NCBI GenBank assembly: GCA_046048295.1
Contig: JBJOGJ010000241.1
Coordinates: forward strand, 1 to 5,812
Reading direction: 5' to 3'
DNA length: 5,812 bases
From: CBDCWA01 sp046048295
Lineage (GTDB): Bacteria; Pseudomonadota; Alphaproteobacteria; Rhizobiales; Hyphomicrobiaceae
The position numbers and the translations under genes are program-made. Below the pieces are notes generated by a model, which made no database searches, was not told the DNA's origin, and was given only the letters and a program-made list of their open reading frames with translations. Every line of letters starts with the position of its first letter. The stretch's first letter is position 1. Shown in pieces: positions 1-5,749 of this stretch.

Positions 1-153
1 CAGATCATCTGGGCATCGATTGAAATGCTTGGCTGCTTTCCACAAGTTACTGCGATAGGTTTTAACCGTTCTTTCTCGCATTCTCTGGAGTCGTAGCGCC
101 TGGTCATAGGCGGTGAGCAATTGCTTGAACTTTTCAAGTTCATCTGCCTTCAT
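1..153 (-). CDS. Tyrosine recombinase / site-specific integrase, N-terminal 51 codons (partial at left edge)
   Basis: Reading leftward from the ATG at 153, 51 codons run open to the window edge, so only the amino end is visible. Residues 1-23 form a charged helix (MKADELEKFKQLL then AYDQALRLQ). Residues 24-51 contain RERTVKTYRSNLWKAAKHF followed by NRCPDDL. This is the pattern of the SAM-like core-binding domain of XerC/D-type and phage-type integrases: a T-x-x-x-Y-x-x-x-L helix, then an aromatic residue and a short loop. The catalytic R-H-R-Y residues would lie beyond the edge and are not seen. The start is well supported by GGAGGA at 166-161, 7 nt before the ATG. Such enzymes cut and rejoin DNA at specific sites, and the palindromes at 384-535 upstream could be its targets (inference). 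The call rests on a short fragment. Another helical DNA-binding protein is possible but less likely. Confidence 0.72.
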   Translation of the reverse strand, partial: MKADELEKFKQLLTAYDQALRLQRMRERTVKTYRSNLWKAAKHFNRCPDDL

Positions 154-160
154 GGGAGAA

Positions 161-166
161 TCCTCC
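161..166 (-). promoter_or_regulatory. Ribosome binding site of the integrase gene
   Basis: The minus-strand reading is GGAGGA, a near-perfect Shine-Dalgarno sequence, 7 nt upstream of the ATG at 153. It fixes the start of the partial integrase gene. I could not find a convincing -35/-10 promoter pair in the DNA further upstream. Confidence 0.8.
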
Positions 167-383
167 GTTGGTAACAATCGCGACATGAGGTGCATCAGCC
201 TTAGTGCTGCATGCACTCTTTCAAGTGTCTTGACTGTCCCCCCCGCCCAGCTGTTCACCCAGGCGGTGTCAGAACAACCTTTGGTTTGTATTAAGCCATG
301 TTGCCCTTTGGCGCATCAGCCGTGGTAGTTTCCTATGCTTACTTCATGAAATCTGCCGCGTAGCGGCTTGGTCCAACTTCTTT

Positions 384-401
384 TTAGGCGGATCCGCCTA
401 A
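384..401. repeat. Perfect 18-bp palindrome, copy 1 of a candidate recombination site
   Basis: The sequence ttaggcggatccgcctaa is its own reverse complement over all 18 bases. It can be read as two arms, TTAGGC and GCCTAA, around a 6-bp centre GGATCC, a layout resembling the arm-spacer-arm core sites of tyrosine recombinases. A near copy in the same orientation lies at 516-535, and another half-site (tccgcctaag) lies at 424-433. The integrase gene starts about 230 bp to the left. Recombination function is inference; a regulator-binding site or a transcript hairpin is the alternative. Confidence 0.7.
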
Positions 402-423
402 GACGCACCGAAGCCGCCTGCTG

Positions 424-433
424 TCCGCCTAAG
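424..433 (+). repeat. Extra half-site related to the flanking palindromes
   Basis: tccgcctaag here repeats 393-402 exactly, and the following bases agree as well (acgca after the first copy, tcgca after this one), giving 14 of 15 matching bases. It lies between the two palindromes but has no clear opposite arm. This is a sequence observation; its role is unknown. Confidence 0.6.
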
Positions 434-515
434 TCGCAGCGCTGCCCCGGCTGCCAGGCTCCTAAAGCACTGCGCCACAGTGGATGTGACGGCTCCATGT
501 CAAACGTTTGTGATG

Positions 516-535
516 CTTAGGCGGATCCGCATAAG
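516..535. repeat. Near-perfect 20-bp palindrome, copy 2 of a candidate recombination site
   Basis: cttaggcggatccgcataag is palindromic except for one base pair. It shares ttaggcggatccgc with the 384-401 copy in direct orientation; the single change in the right arm is C to A. The centres of the two palindromes are about 133 bp apart. Two such sites in direct orientation could allow excision of the 133 bp between them by the neighbouring recombinase, which is inference only. Confidence 0.7.
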
Positions 536-549
536 ATAAGTTCATCCTG

Positions 550-933
550 TTACAAGGTGGTTCCATGGGCAACAGAGGTCATGATATCTGCAATCGCCTC
601 GTTGAGGACCCGAACCGCAGAACTTTGGTGCCAGCAGATGGCAGAAGTTGTGATCATGGCTGCTCCCCCACTGTGATACTGCTCACAAGAAAGCGGACCG
701 ATATGACATCCGAAAAGCGCAACAGACATGGCCTCCGTCCGACGGCGACACCCTCGCCGCTGTTCGTAATCGTCCCAAGACCCCAGCGCCATTCCCTTGA
801 TCGCGATGGGCGTTCCCTTGAAGTTGGTTGTGGCGGATCCAGTGTCAACCCACAATCTCCCCCCGGTGTCTCGCCAGTCGCGGGACGGCTTCTGGGCTTG
901 TGCGTAGCAGCGTCCAAGTGAGGCCATGGCCAT
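550..933 (-). CDS. Possible small protein of unknown function (127 codons), ending in the repeat
   Basis: The start chosen is the ATG at 933, because AGGAG lies 7 nt upstream; a second in-frame ATG follows at 927. I recognise no family. The middle reads GGRLWVDTGSATTNFKGTPI and continues with a W-D-D-Y motif and an arginine-rich stretch. The protein is rich in Cys, His and Trp, which is unusual for a soluble enzyme, and it has no membrane segment. Its last 35 residues, from an internal Met at 657 (MITTSAICWHQSS...), cover the 63-bp repeat that recurs before the large gene. That internal ATG has its own strong ribosome binding site (GGAG, 5 nt upstream), so a 35-residue peptide (657-550) is an alternative product. 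Either could be spurious: the DNA is repeat-rich and other frames are open too. Confidence 0.3.
   Translation of the reverse strand: MAMASLGRCYAQAQKPSRDWRDTGGRLWVDTGSATTNFKGTPIAIKGMALGSWDDYEQRRGCRRRTEAMSVALFGCHIGPLSCEQYHSGGAAMITTSAICWHQSSAVRVLNEAIADIMTSVAHGTTL
588..650 (-). repeat. 63-bp direct repeat, left copy, with nested hairpin
   Basis: This stretch matches 5750-5812 at 61 of 63 positions and in the same orientation. The only differences are in the triplet-sized patch at 610-612 (ccc here, tcg there, two changes). Within it, 621-649 forms a nested dyad: outer AACTT/AAGTT arms around inner TGCCA/TGGCA arms, identical in both copies. Similarity stops at 588 on the left. The true extent to the right cannot be judged, because the other copy is cut by the window end. 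The two copies are about 5.16 kb apart and bracket the IS66 remnant and the large gene. Confidence 0.93.
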
Positions 934-1371
934 GACCGATCTCCTGATCCACTGCAAGAAACCTGAGCCACTGCAAGAACAGGGTTCTGGCGTATGCCCT
1001 CGAATTGACGTTGGGACTGGTGGCTGCCCACGACTTGGTGTTGGAGCTGGGGATGCAGGCTCCTCTGGATGGCTGTGACGGTCAAGCGGACATCGGCCTG
1101 CTCCTGGATCAGCAACCCGTGAAGATCCAACTCAGCCAGCCGTCTTTTGAGCACAGCGCCCACGTGGCTCTCCCCGGCGCCGCTTGGGATCCGGGCCATG
1201 GTCCATTCCCGTGGGATCTGGGCAAGCGTCCAATCCCGTCGGCCGCGCAGAGCTCCGCGACGTCCACCTGCTGGAAGGAGGTGCAAAAGGCCGAATCGGA
1301 TGGAGGGCGCCTCAGCTCAATCTCCGCCGCCAAAGGAGGGTCCCAGCAGCTCCATCGCGGCGGTGTGCGGC
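934..1371. other. Region with no recognisable gene, probably decayed DNA
   Basis: Both strands have overlapping open frames of moderate length, as expected in high-GC DNA, and none matches a family I know. On the minus strand, one frame reads from an ATG at 1355 (MELLGPSFGGGD), meets a single TGA at 1319-1317, and continues open to 654. It passes through a stretch resembling a helix-turn-helix start (RRDWTLAQIPREWTMARIPS). This could be a broken gene, perhaps of a transposase, but the evidence is thin. A 12-bp direct repeat (ccactgcaagaa) occurs at 949-960 and 968-979. Confidence 0.45.
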
Positions 1372-1427
1372 GTCAACTAGATGGGGAACAATTCGCATGA
1401 GTCAACGCGGCCGCCAACGTAGTTGAC
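1372..1427. repeat. 56-bp inverted-repeat structure at the edge of the IS66 remnant
   Basis: GTCAACTA (1372-1379) is the exact inverse of TAGTTGAC (1420-1427). Inside, GTCAAC at 1401-1406 can pair with the same right arm, and a GCGGCCGC palindrome lies at 1407-1414. The recognisable IS66 transposase similarity ends just to the right, near 1436. The multiple short GTCAAC-type subrepeats recall the terminal repeats of some insertion sequences, but no matching transposase is evident. It may mark the junction at which another element truncated the IS66 copy. Confidence 0.5.
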
Positions 1428-1435
1428 ACCGGGCA

Positions 1436-1905
1436 CGGCGGCGCTCGAACGGCTCAAATCCTGAGAAAACACGCTCAACTTCAGCGTCATCAGCACCCAC
1501 AACCAGCCACGAAGACCATCGGGGATGCCCCCGTCGGCGTTGCCGGTGGGGGCACCGGTTTCATCCATGTAAACCACCGGCTGCAGCCGGGCTTCCCTCA
1601 GGGCTTCCTCCATCGGTTCACGCAGGCAGGCAGCCAGCCGCGCGCGAATCGCCACGATCGCGCCGCCGCTGATCGACACCCCGATCAACCTCTCCAGCAG
1701 ACCCACCAGGGAACGGAGGCGGGGGCCGTAGTTTGGCCGCCAGGGCGGTGAGCTGTGGGCGCATCTGTTCATTCTCCTGACGTAGCACCAGGAGTTTCTC
1801 CCGCTGCGCCCGTATCTCCTGCTGTTGAGCAAGGATGAACGTCCTGGCAGCAGCAGGCCACGACAACCAGTCGGTTTCTGAGATGCCAGAGGGTGGCGCG
1901 GTCAT
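1436..1905 (-). pseudogene. IS66-family transposase (TnpC-like) remnant, internally deleted and frameshifted
   Basis: Translation begins at the ATG at 1905, with AGGAG 10 nt upstream. The first part (MTAPPSGISETDWLSWPAA, then a coiled coil ending in LRQENEQMRPQLTALAAKL) is the usual amino end of IS66 transposases. Near 1728-1735 the frame shifts, and the sequence jumps to YGPRLRSLVGLL, then ERLIGVSISGGAIVAIRARL, then VVYMDETGAPTGNADGGIPD, the conserved core with the first catalytic Asp in the D-E-T motif. The zinc-binding and linker segments between the coiled coil and YGPRL are missing. The stretch normally between LVGLL and LLERL is also lost. The protein ends soon after LSRSSAA, before the remaining catalytic acidic residues. 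The remnant is about 150 codons against roughly 450-500 in intact members, so it cannot be active. No terminal inverted repeats of IS66 were found. Confidence 0.86.
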
Positions 1906-2063
1906 CGCCAGCAGTCTCCTGCTGAGAGGCAATCGGGAATCAGGCAGCCGTCAAGGGCTGGCCAGGCTCAAAGCACCATCTCGCTCGTTCCACCCCCTGA
2001 ACGGATATTAAAGTTTAGCTAGATCCATGCAAAATGCTCAAGATCTCCCAAACGAGTTTCAAG
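1906..2063. other. Short spacer between the large gene and the IS66 remnant
   Basis: This follows the TGA stop of the large gene (2066-2064) and contains the AGGAG ribosome binding site of the dead transposase (1920-1916). A short AGATC/GATCT pairing is possible near 2022-2046, but I see no stem with a T-run that would make a convincing intrinsic terminator. Confidence 0.5.
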
Positions 2064-5000
2064 TCATTGGTGCCCACGAAGCAACAGACGTACCACTGTT
2101 CGGTTAGTCTTTGATACCGAGATGACAGTCACAAGGTAGCGATCAAGCCAAGCTGTTTGTACGAGCTTAAGGATTGCCCCCTCGCGGCTGAAGAACCGTA
2201 TATGTCTTCCGTATCTGTTCTCCAGGGTGAAGCCTTCGAAATCACCGAAGTGGTCGAACAGAAGACCACTGATCTTCCCAGACCAGAGGTGGCTGGATGC
2301 CGGCCCCGGTTCGCCCAGCCAGTCTTCTGCTGGCTCAAACCCCTGTGGGTCATCTCCATCCAGACCAACCCAGGGGCCCAGACCACCCGAAGTGGCTCCA
2401 CCTTGACCACCATCGTCGGCGTTTGGAGTCTTTCCGCCAGCGGCATCGAGGTCAAAAATGCCATCGGGCGTGGCGGGGACCAACTCCGGTCTGCCTCCGA
2501 GCGCAAGGACTTTCGCCGCCGTCATCTCAACATAACGGGTCATTGTGGCGACCCATCGACTGCGTGTGGGCAATTTCTCGAGGCGCCACTGAAGGACCGA
2601 TAGAAGGCGTAGGAAGTGGTTCAACATGTCCGCCTTCGTCGAGACGGGGATGGCGAGCTGAAACGCACCGACAAGCTTGCGCCAGCGTCCATTCCTTTGT
2701 TGTATGGCTGCAACCTCTTTCGGGTCGGGCGCCTCGAGGATCACGGCAAACTCTCCGTCCGTGTCAAGCACTCGAAGGTCAGTTACAAGGGTCTCGCGAT
2801 TGCCGATGTCGAACACCCCGACAGGCAGCCTGCTACCGTCAGCATTCCTATCATCCTTAACGATCTGTAACTTTTGCAGGATTTTTGTCGCTCGTTCGAG
2901 CGGTATTTGGGTGGTTTTTGTAGATGGAAACTTTAGCCCCCTTGATTGGTTGGTGATCTGACGCACCGAGAGGTCAAAGCGCTGTCCCTTGGAAATGCCG
3001 AGCGGCAGATGCGCGGACAACACGCCCGTCTGGCGCTTGTTGCTTTGTGGAATCGGTACGTACCGTGTACCGCCAGCCGGCACCGATATCGTGTGTTCAT
3101 CCACGAGTTCGATCTCGTGGCGGGAATAATACCGCTCTGCAAGGTCAATGACACCCTGTGCATCCCATGTGGGAATGAAGATCTGCACCTTCGTGCCTTC
3201 GGGCGCCTTATCCCGCCAGGTCAGCACGAGCTCGTCCGGCGGAAACGCTTCGCTGATCGTTCCACGCGTCGCCTCGATTTCAAATGTGTGGATGGCCGCT
3301 CGCGACGCATTGGAGCCTGGATTTGCAACCTCGGTGAATGCGATGTTGCGCTGCGAAAGCTTGTCTGAGGTTGACGGCCCTGAGCCGGACGGGATGGGCG
3401 TGCCCGCGTACTCAACCTGCGCCACAAGGCACTGGTGCTCGCCCATGAGCAGGTCTCGTATCGAGACCAATGGTCCCCCGTTTGGCCGCTCCTGGATGAT
3501 GTCGCCATCCAGATTGCTGTCGATCAACGCCCCGAAGAATGTCGAGATCTGCGAGCCCCCGGCCGGGCCGAACGCCGGTTTGTCGCTGTTCGGCCTCACG
3601 TTGACCGGATCTTGCTGGTTGGCAGGCGTGGCTTCGCGCGCAGCAGCGAACATCGGGATCGATAGCCACTCGCTACCGGAGCTATTTGAGCTTGGTAAGG
3701 CAATGGGATTGGTGCCATTCGTCTGTAAGTAGCCGCCCGTCGGCCCGCTCGCGCCTCGGTTGAACTGGAGCGCAGCCGTCGTCTGTGACGTAAAGATTCG
3801 GAAAAACACACGGAGGTTGGTTGCCACGGCTGTGTTGCCGTTCAGCCGCACCCTGGCGATGGCAAAGTTGTAGACCTTGCGATTTGAAGTCGTCGTCGTC
3901 GGCAGCGAGCTCAACATGGATCCGCTTTGCGAAATTGCGAGCGATTCGAACTGCGCTATCGTCATAGCGTTAACGAGCTCGCGAAGGAAGTCGAGCGCTT
4001 GGGCACGGCTGGCGTCGGGCGGCAGCAGCCTGCCGTTCATGGACTGTCCGGAGACGACCGAGAACACTCGGAGGTCAGAACTGAGCCAGTGGGTGTCATT
4101 GTTGTTGGCGAGATCCAGCATGAACGGGTTCGCCGATTTGACCAGCTGCACAATCGCGAAATCGGATTGTGGAGAGCCGGCCACCGGGTTGAACGTCGCG
4201 GTGACCTGCACTTCGTTCCTCTCTGTACCGAAGTCGAACGCGTCGGCAACGAGGACCTCGATGCGGTAAGTGAAGGTGAAACGCTGCAGGCGATCGCTCA
4301 GACTCGGATCGTCGCTGTCGACCTCGGTTGGCACGGCTTTCAGGCCGCTGTTGTCCGGGAAGGTCAGATCAGGTGCCCAGTCCGAGAGCTGCGGGGCGTT
4401 CCCGAGGCTTGTGATCGGTCCATTGGGGAACTGGTTCGGACGGATGCCATCGATTGTGACGACGATGGCTTGCTCGATGTCCGAGTCTGCGGTCGCTTCA
4501 TCTTGGCTGATCGTGCTGCGTTCGAGAATCAGCTCCATGTTGATTTTCGGCTTGGCCAGCCAGTTGGTGATATTGACGAAGACCTGCTTGATGTCCTGGT
4601 AAACCGCAGCCGCCGATCCAGTGCCATAGAAGCCCTTGCCCTTCTCAGCGTCGGGGCCTGCATTGATCAGGCCGTTTGCATCCAGACCGCTGTCGCCATC
4701 GAGGTTGATGTCGATGTAGTGATGGAAGGTCGACGCCGTGACGATGCGGCCCTTGCCGACAACAGTGCCGTCGTATACGCAGAGTGTGTTGATCGTCTTT
4801 GACGTGGGCTGCTCCTGGCTATATGAATCGCCTGAGTTGGCGTCGCCCAGATCTGTCGGCGGTGAGACTGTCTGGCCGGTCGCGATGACTAGCGGCAGCT
4901 CGCGCTGACCGTTCACCTCAGGGAAGTCGATGACCGCGCGGCCGGAGCCGTCGTCCAGCGGATATGCACTCGTGTAGTCAAAAATGCCATCCAGATCATC

Positions 5001-5747
5001 GGCACCCAGCGTGTGGCCCTCGTGCATGTGATCCGCATAGACCACGAGATTGCGTCCAGCGTGTCGCAGGATTGGGTGAGCTGGAGCTGTCTTTAGTGTC
5101 AGCGGCTGCGGAACAGAGTCTGACTGATTCTCGAACCACACTCGGTTGGCCGTGGGGTAGGTACCAGCGGGATTGCGCTGCAGTGTGTCGCCGCGTCCCG
5201 CGTCGTTCTGGTCGAAGTTGCGCGGGAAGCCTGGCACGCCGGGCACACCGGGATCGCCGGGGCTGGCGGGACGGGCGACCATGGGAGAGTTGGCGCCGTA
5301 ATTCAGGCCGTTGATGTTCACCCCTGCGCCATACCAAGCCCGCATGAGTCGTACGCGCGGGATGCGTCCGCACATGTCCGAGCCGATGCTCTCGTGGTCG
5401 CCTGTCGCAAACACCCCGCCGCCGGCGTCCATAAACGCTTCGACTGCGGCCACTTCGGCGGACGTAAGATTTCTTGAGCCATTGGCAGCCTGCCCGTGGG
5501 CGCCGAACATCCACACGACGTCGAAGTCGCGCAGGTTGATGACCGAGGGATCACTCGGGACAGGGGCGGTTGCCAAGGTGACGTTGTCAATGTCGGCCGA
5601 CGCATCGCCGTCGCGGTGCGCCTTGGTGACGGTCATGCCGGCGTTGGTGAGGATCTCGACCAGCCGCACGAAGGTGAAGTCTGCTGGTCCGCCGCCCGAG
5701 GCGCCAAAGCGATAGAAGCCGTCAAGCAGGATCAGAACCTTGGCCAT
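2064..5747 (-). CDS. Large multidomain protein of unknown function with ThuA/GATase-like N-terminal domain (1227 aa)
   Basis: The frame is intact from the ATG at 5747 to TGA at 2066-2064. Residues 1-400 resemble a flavodoxin-like, ThuA or class I amidotransferase-type fold. They include strand KVLILLDG (3-10), VVWMFGAHG (77-85), FATGDH (113-118), CGRIPRVRLMRAWY (126-139), ADHMHEGH (238-245) and TFHHYIDINL (340-349); these His/Asp clusters could bind a metal (inference). Residues 160-176 include a GDP-GVP-GVP-GFP collagen-like tract. About 403-940 looks like several beta-sandwich modules, with HQCLVAQVEY (771-780) and LPLGISKGQRFDLSVRQIT (914-932). Residues 1023-1100 are helical (RKLVGAFQLAIPVSTKADML, then RYVEM). 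After a Gly/Asp-rich linker (1104-1150), a compact C-terminal module begins at SGKISGLLFDHFGDFEGF (1156-1173). DxNxDG loops at 743-749 and 966-972 look calcium-binding. I see no signal peptide or membrane helix. I recall this architecture from uncharacterised bacterial proteins but know no function. Confidence is high for the gene, low for the role. The frame is also open upstream to the window end. Confidence 0.93.
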   Translation of the reverse strand: MAKVLILLDGFYRFGASGGGPADFTFVRLVEILTNAGMTVTKAHRDGDASADIDNVTLATAPVPSDPSVINLRDFDVVWMFGAHGQAANGSRNLTSAEVAAVEAFMDAGGGVFATGDHESIGSDMCGRIPRVRLMRAWYGAGVNINGLNYGANSPMVARPASPGDPGVPGVPGFPRNFDQNDAGRGDTLQRNPAGTYPTANRVWFENQSDSVPQPLTLKTAPAHPILRHAGRNLVVYADHMHEGHTLGADDLDGIFDYTSAYPLDDGSGRAVIDFPEVNGQRELPLVIATGQTVSPPTDLGDANSGDSYSQEQPTSKTINTLCVYDGTVVGKGRIVTASTFHHYIDINLDGDSGLDANGLINAGPDAEKGKGFYGTGSAAAVYQDIKQVFVNITNWLAKPKINMELILERSTISQDEATADSDIEQAIVVTIDGIRPNQFPNGPITSLGNAPQLSDWAPDLTFPDNSGLKAVPTEVDSDDPSLSDRLQRFTFTYRIEVLVADAFDFGTERNEVQVTATFNPVAGSPQSDFAIVQLVKSANPFMLDLANNNDTHWLSSDLRVFSVVSGQSMNGRLLPPDASRAQALDFLRELVNAMTIAQFESLAISQSGSMLSSLPTTTTSNRKVYNFAIARVRLNGNTAVATNLRVFFRIFTSQTTAALQFNRGASGPTGGYLQTNGTNPIALPSSNSSGSEWLSIPMFAAAREATPANQQDPVNVRPNSDKPAFGPAGGSQISTFFGALIDSNLDGDIIQERPNGGPLVSIRDLLMGEHQCLVAQVEYAGTPIPSGSGPSTSDKLSQRNIAFTEVANPGSNASRAAIHTFEIEATRGTISEAFPPDELVLTWRDKAPEGTKVQIFIPTWDAQGVIDLAERYYSRHEIELVDEHTISVPAGGTRYVPIPQSNKRQTGVLSAHLPLGISKGQRFDLSVRQITNQSRGLKFPSTKTTQIPLERATKILQKLQIVKDDRNADGSRLPVGVFDIGNRETLVTDLRVLDTDGEFAVILEAPDPKEVAAIQQRNGRWRKLVGAFQLAIPVSTKADMLNHFLRLLSVLQWRLEKLPTRSRWVATMTRYVEMTAAKVLALGGRPELVPATPDGIFDLDAAGGKTPNADDGGQGGATSGGLGPWVGLDGDDPQGFEPAEDWLGEPGPASSHLWSGKISGLLFDHFGDFEGFTLENRYGRHIRFFSREGAILKLVQTAWLDRYLVTVISVSKTNRTVVRLLLRGHQ

Positions 5748-5749
5748 TA

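Larger units (their letters stand above)
167..549. other. Gene-free region upstream of the integrase, rich in palindromes
   Basis: I see no believable coding sequence on either strand here. The short frames lack ribosome binding sites and run across palindromes. The region holds a run of seven C (238-244), a small GCCGC/GCGGC hairpin (355-367), two long palindromes (384-401 and 516-535) with an additional half-site (424-433), and a 10-bp palindrome CAAACGTTTG (501-510). It would include the promoter and leader of the integrase gene, and possibly its recombination site (inference). Confidence 0.6.

Noticed and set aside
113..328. 71-codon plus-strand ORF
   Set aside because: It overlaps the integrase gene start on the opposite strand, has no good ribosome binding site and has low-complexity Ser/Cys composition.
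316..498. 60-codon minus-strand ORF across the palindrome region
   Set aside because: It has no ribosome binding site and runs over palindromic sequence, and the protein shows no recognisable features.
384..535. CRISPR array
   Set aside because: There are only two full copies, about 133 bp apart, without regular spacing or spacers.
588..650. The repeat as an integron attC site
   Set aside because: It has a dyad structure, but the GTTRRRY and RYYYAAC core consensus sequences are not present at the expected ends.
1005..1400. Plus-strand ORF with a leucine-rich start (LGLVAAHDLVLELG)
   Set aside because: It looks protein-like at first, but it has no ribosome binding site and no family recognised, and it is contradicted by equally open frames on the other strand.
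1990..2063. Intrinsic terminator after the large gene
   Set aside because: Only a 5-bp AGATC/GATCT pairing with a long loop and no following T-run is visible.
3927..4802. 291-codon plus-strand ORF inside the large gene
   Set aside because: It is antisense to the beta-rich part of an intact minus-strand gene. Arg/Val/Asp-rich composition is typical of a shadow frame in high-GC DNA.
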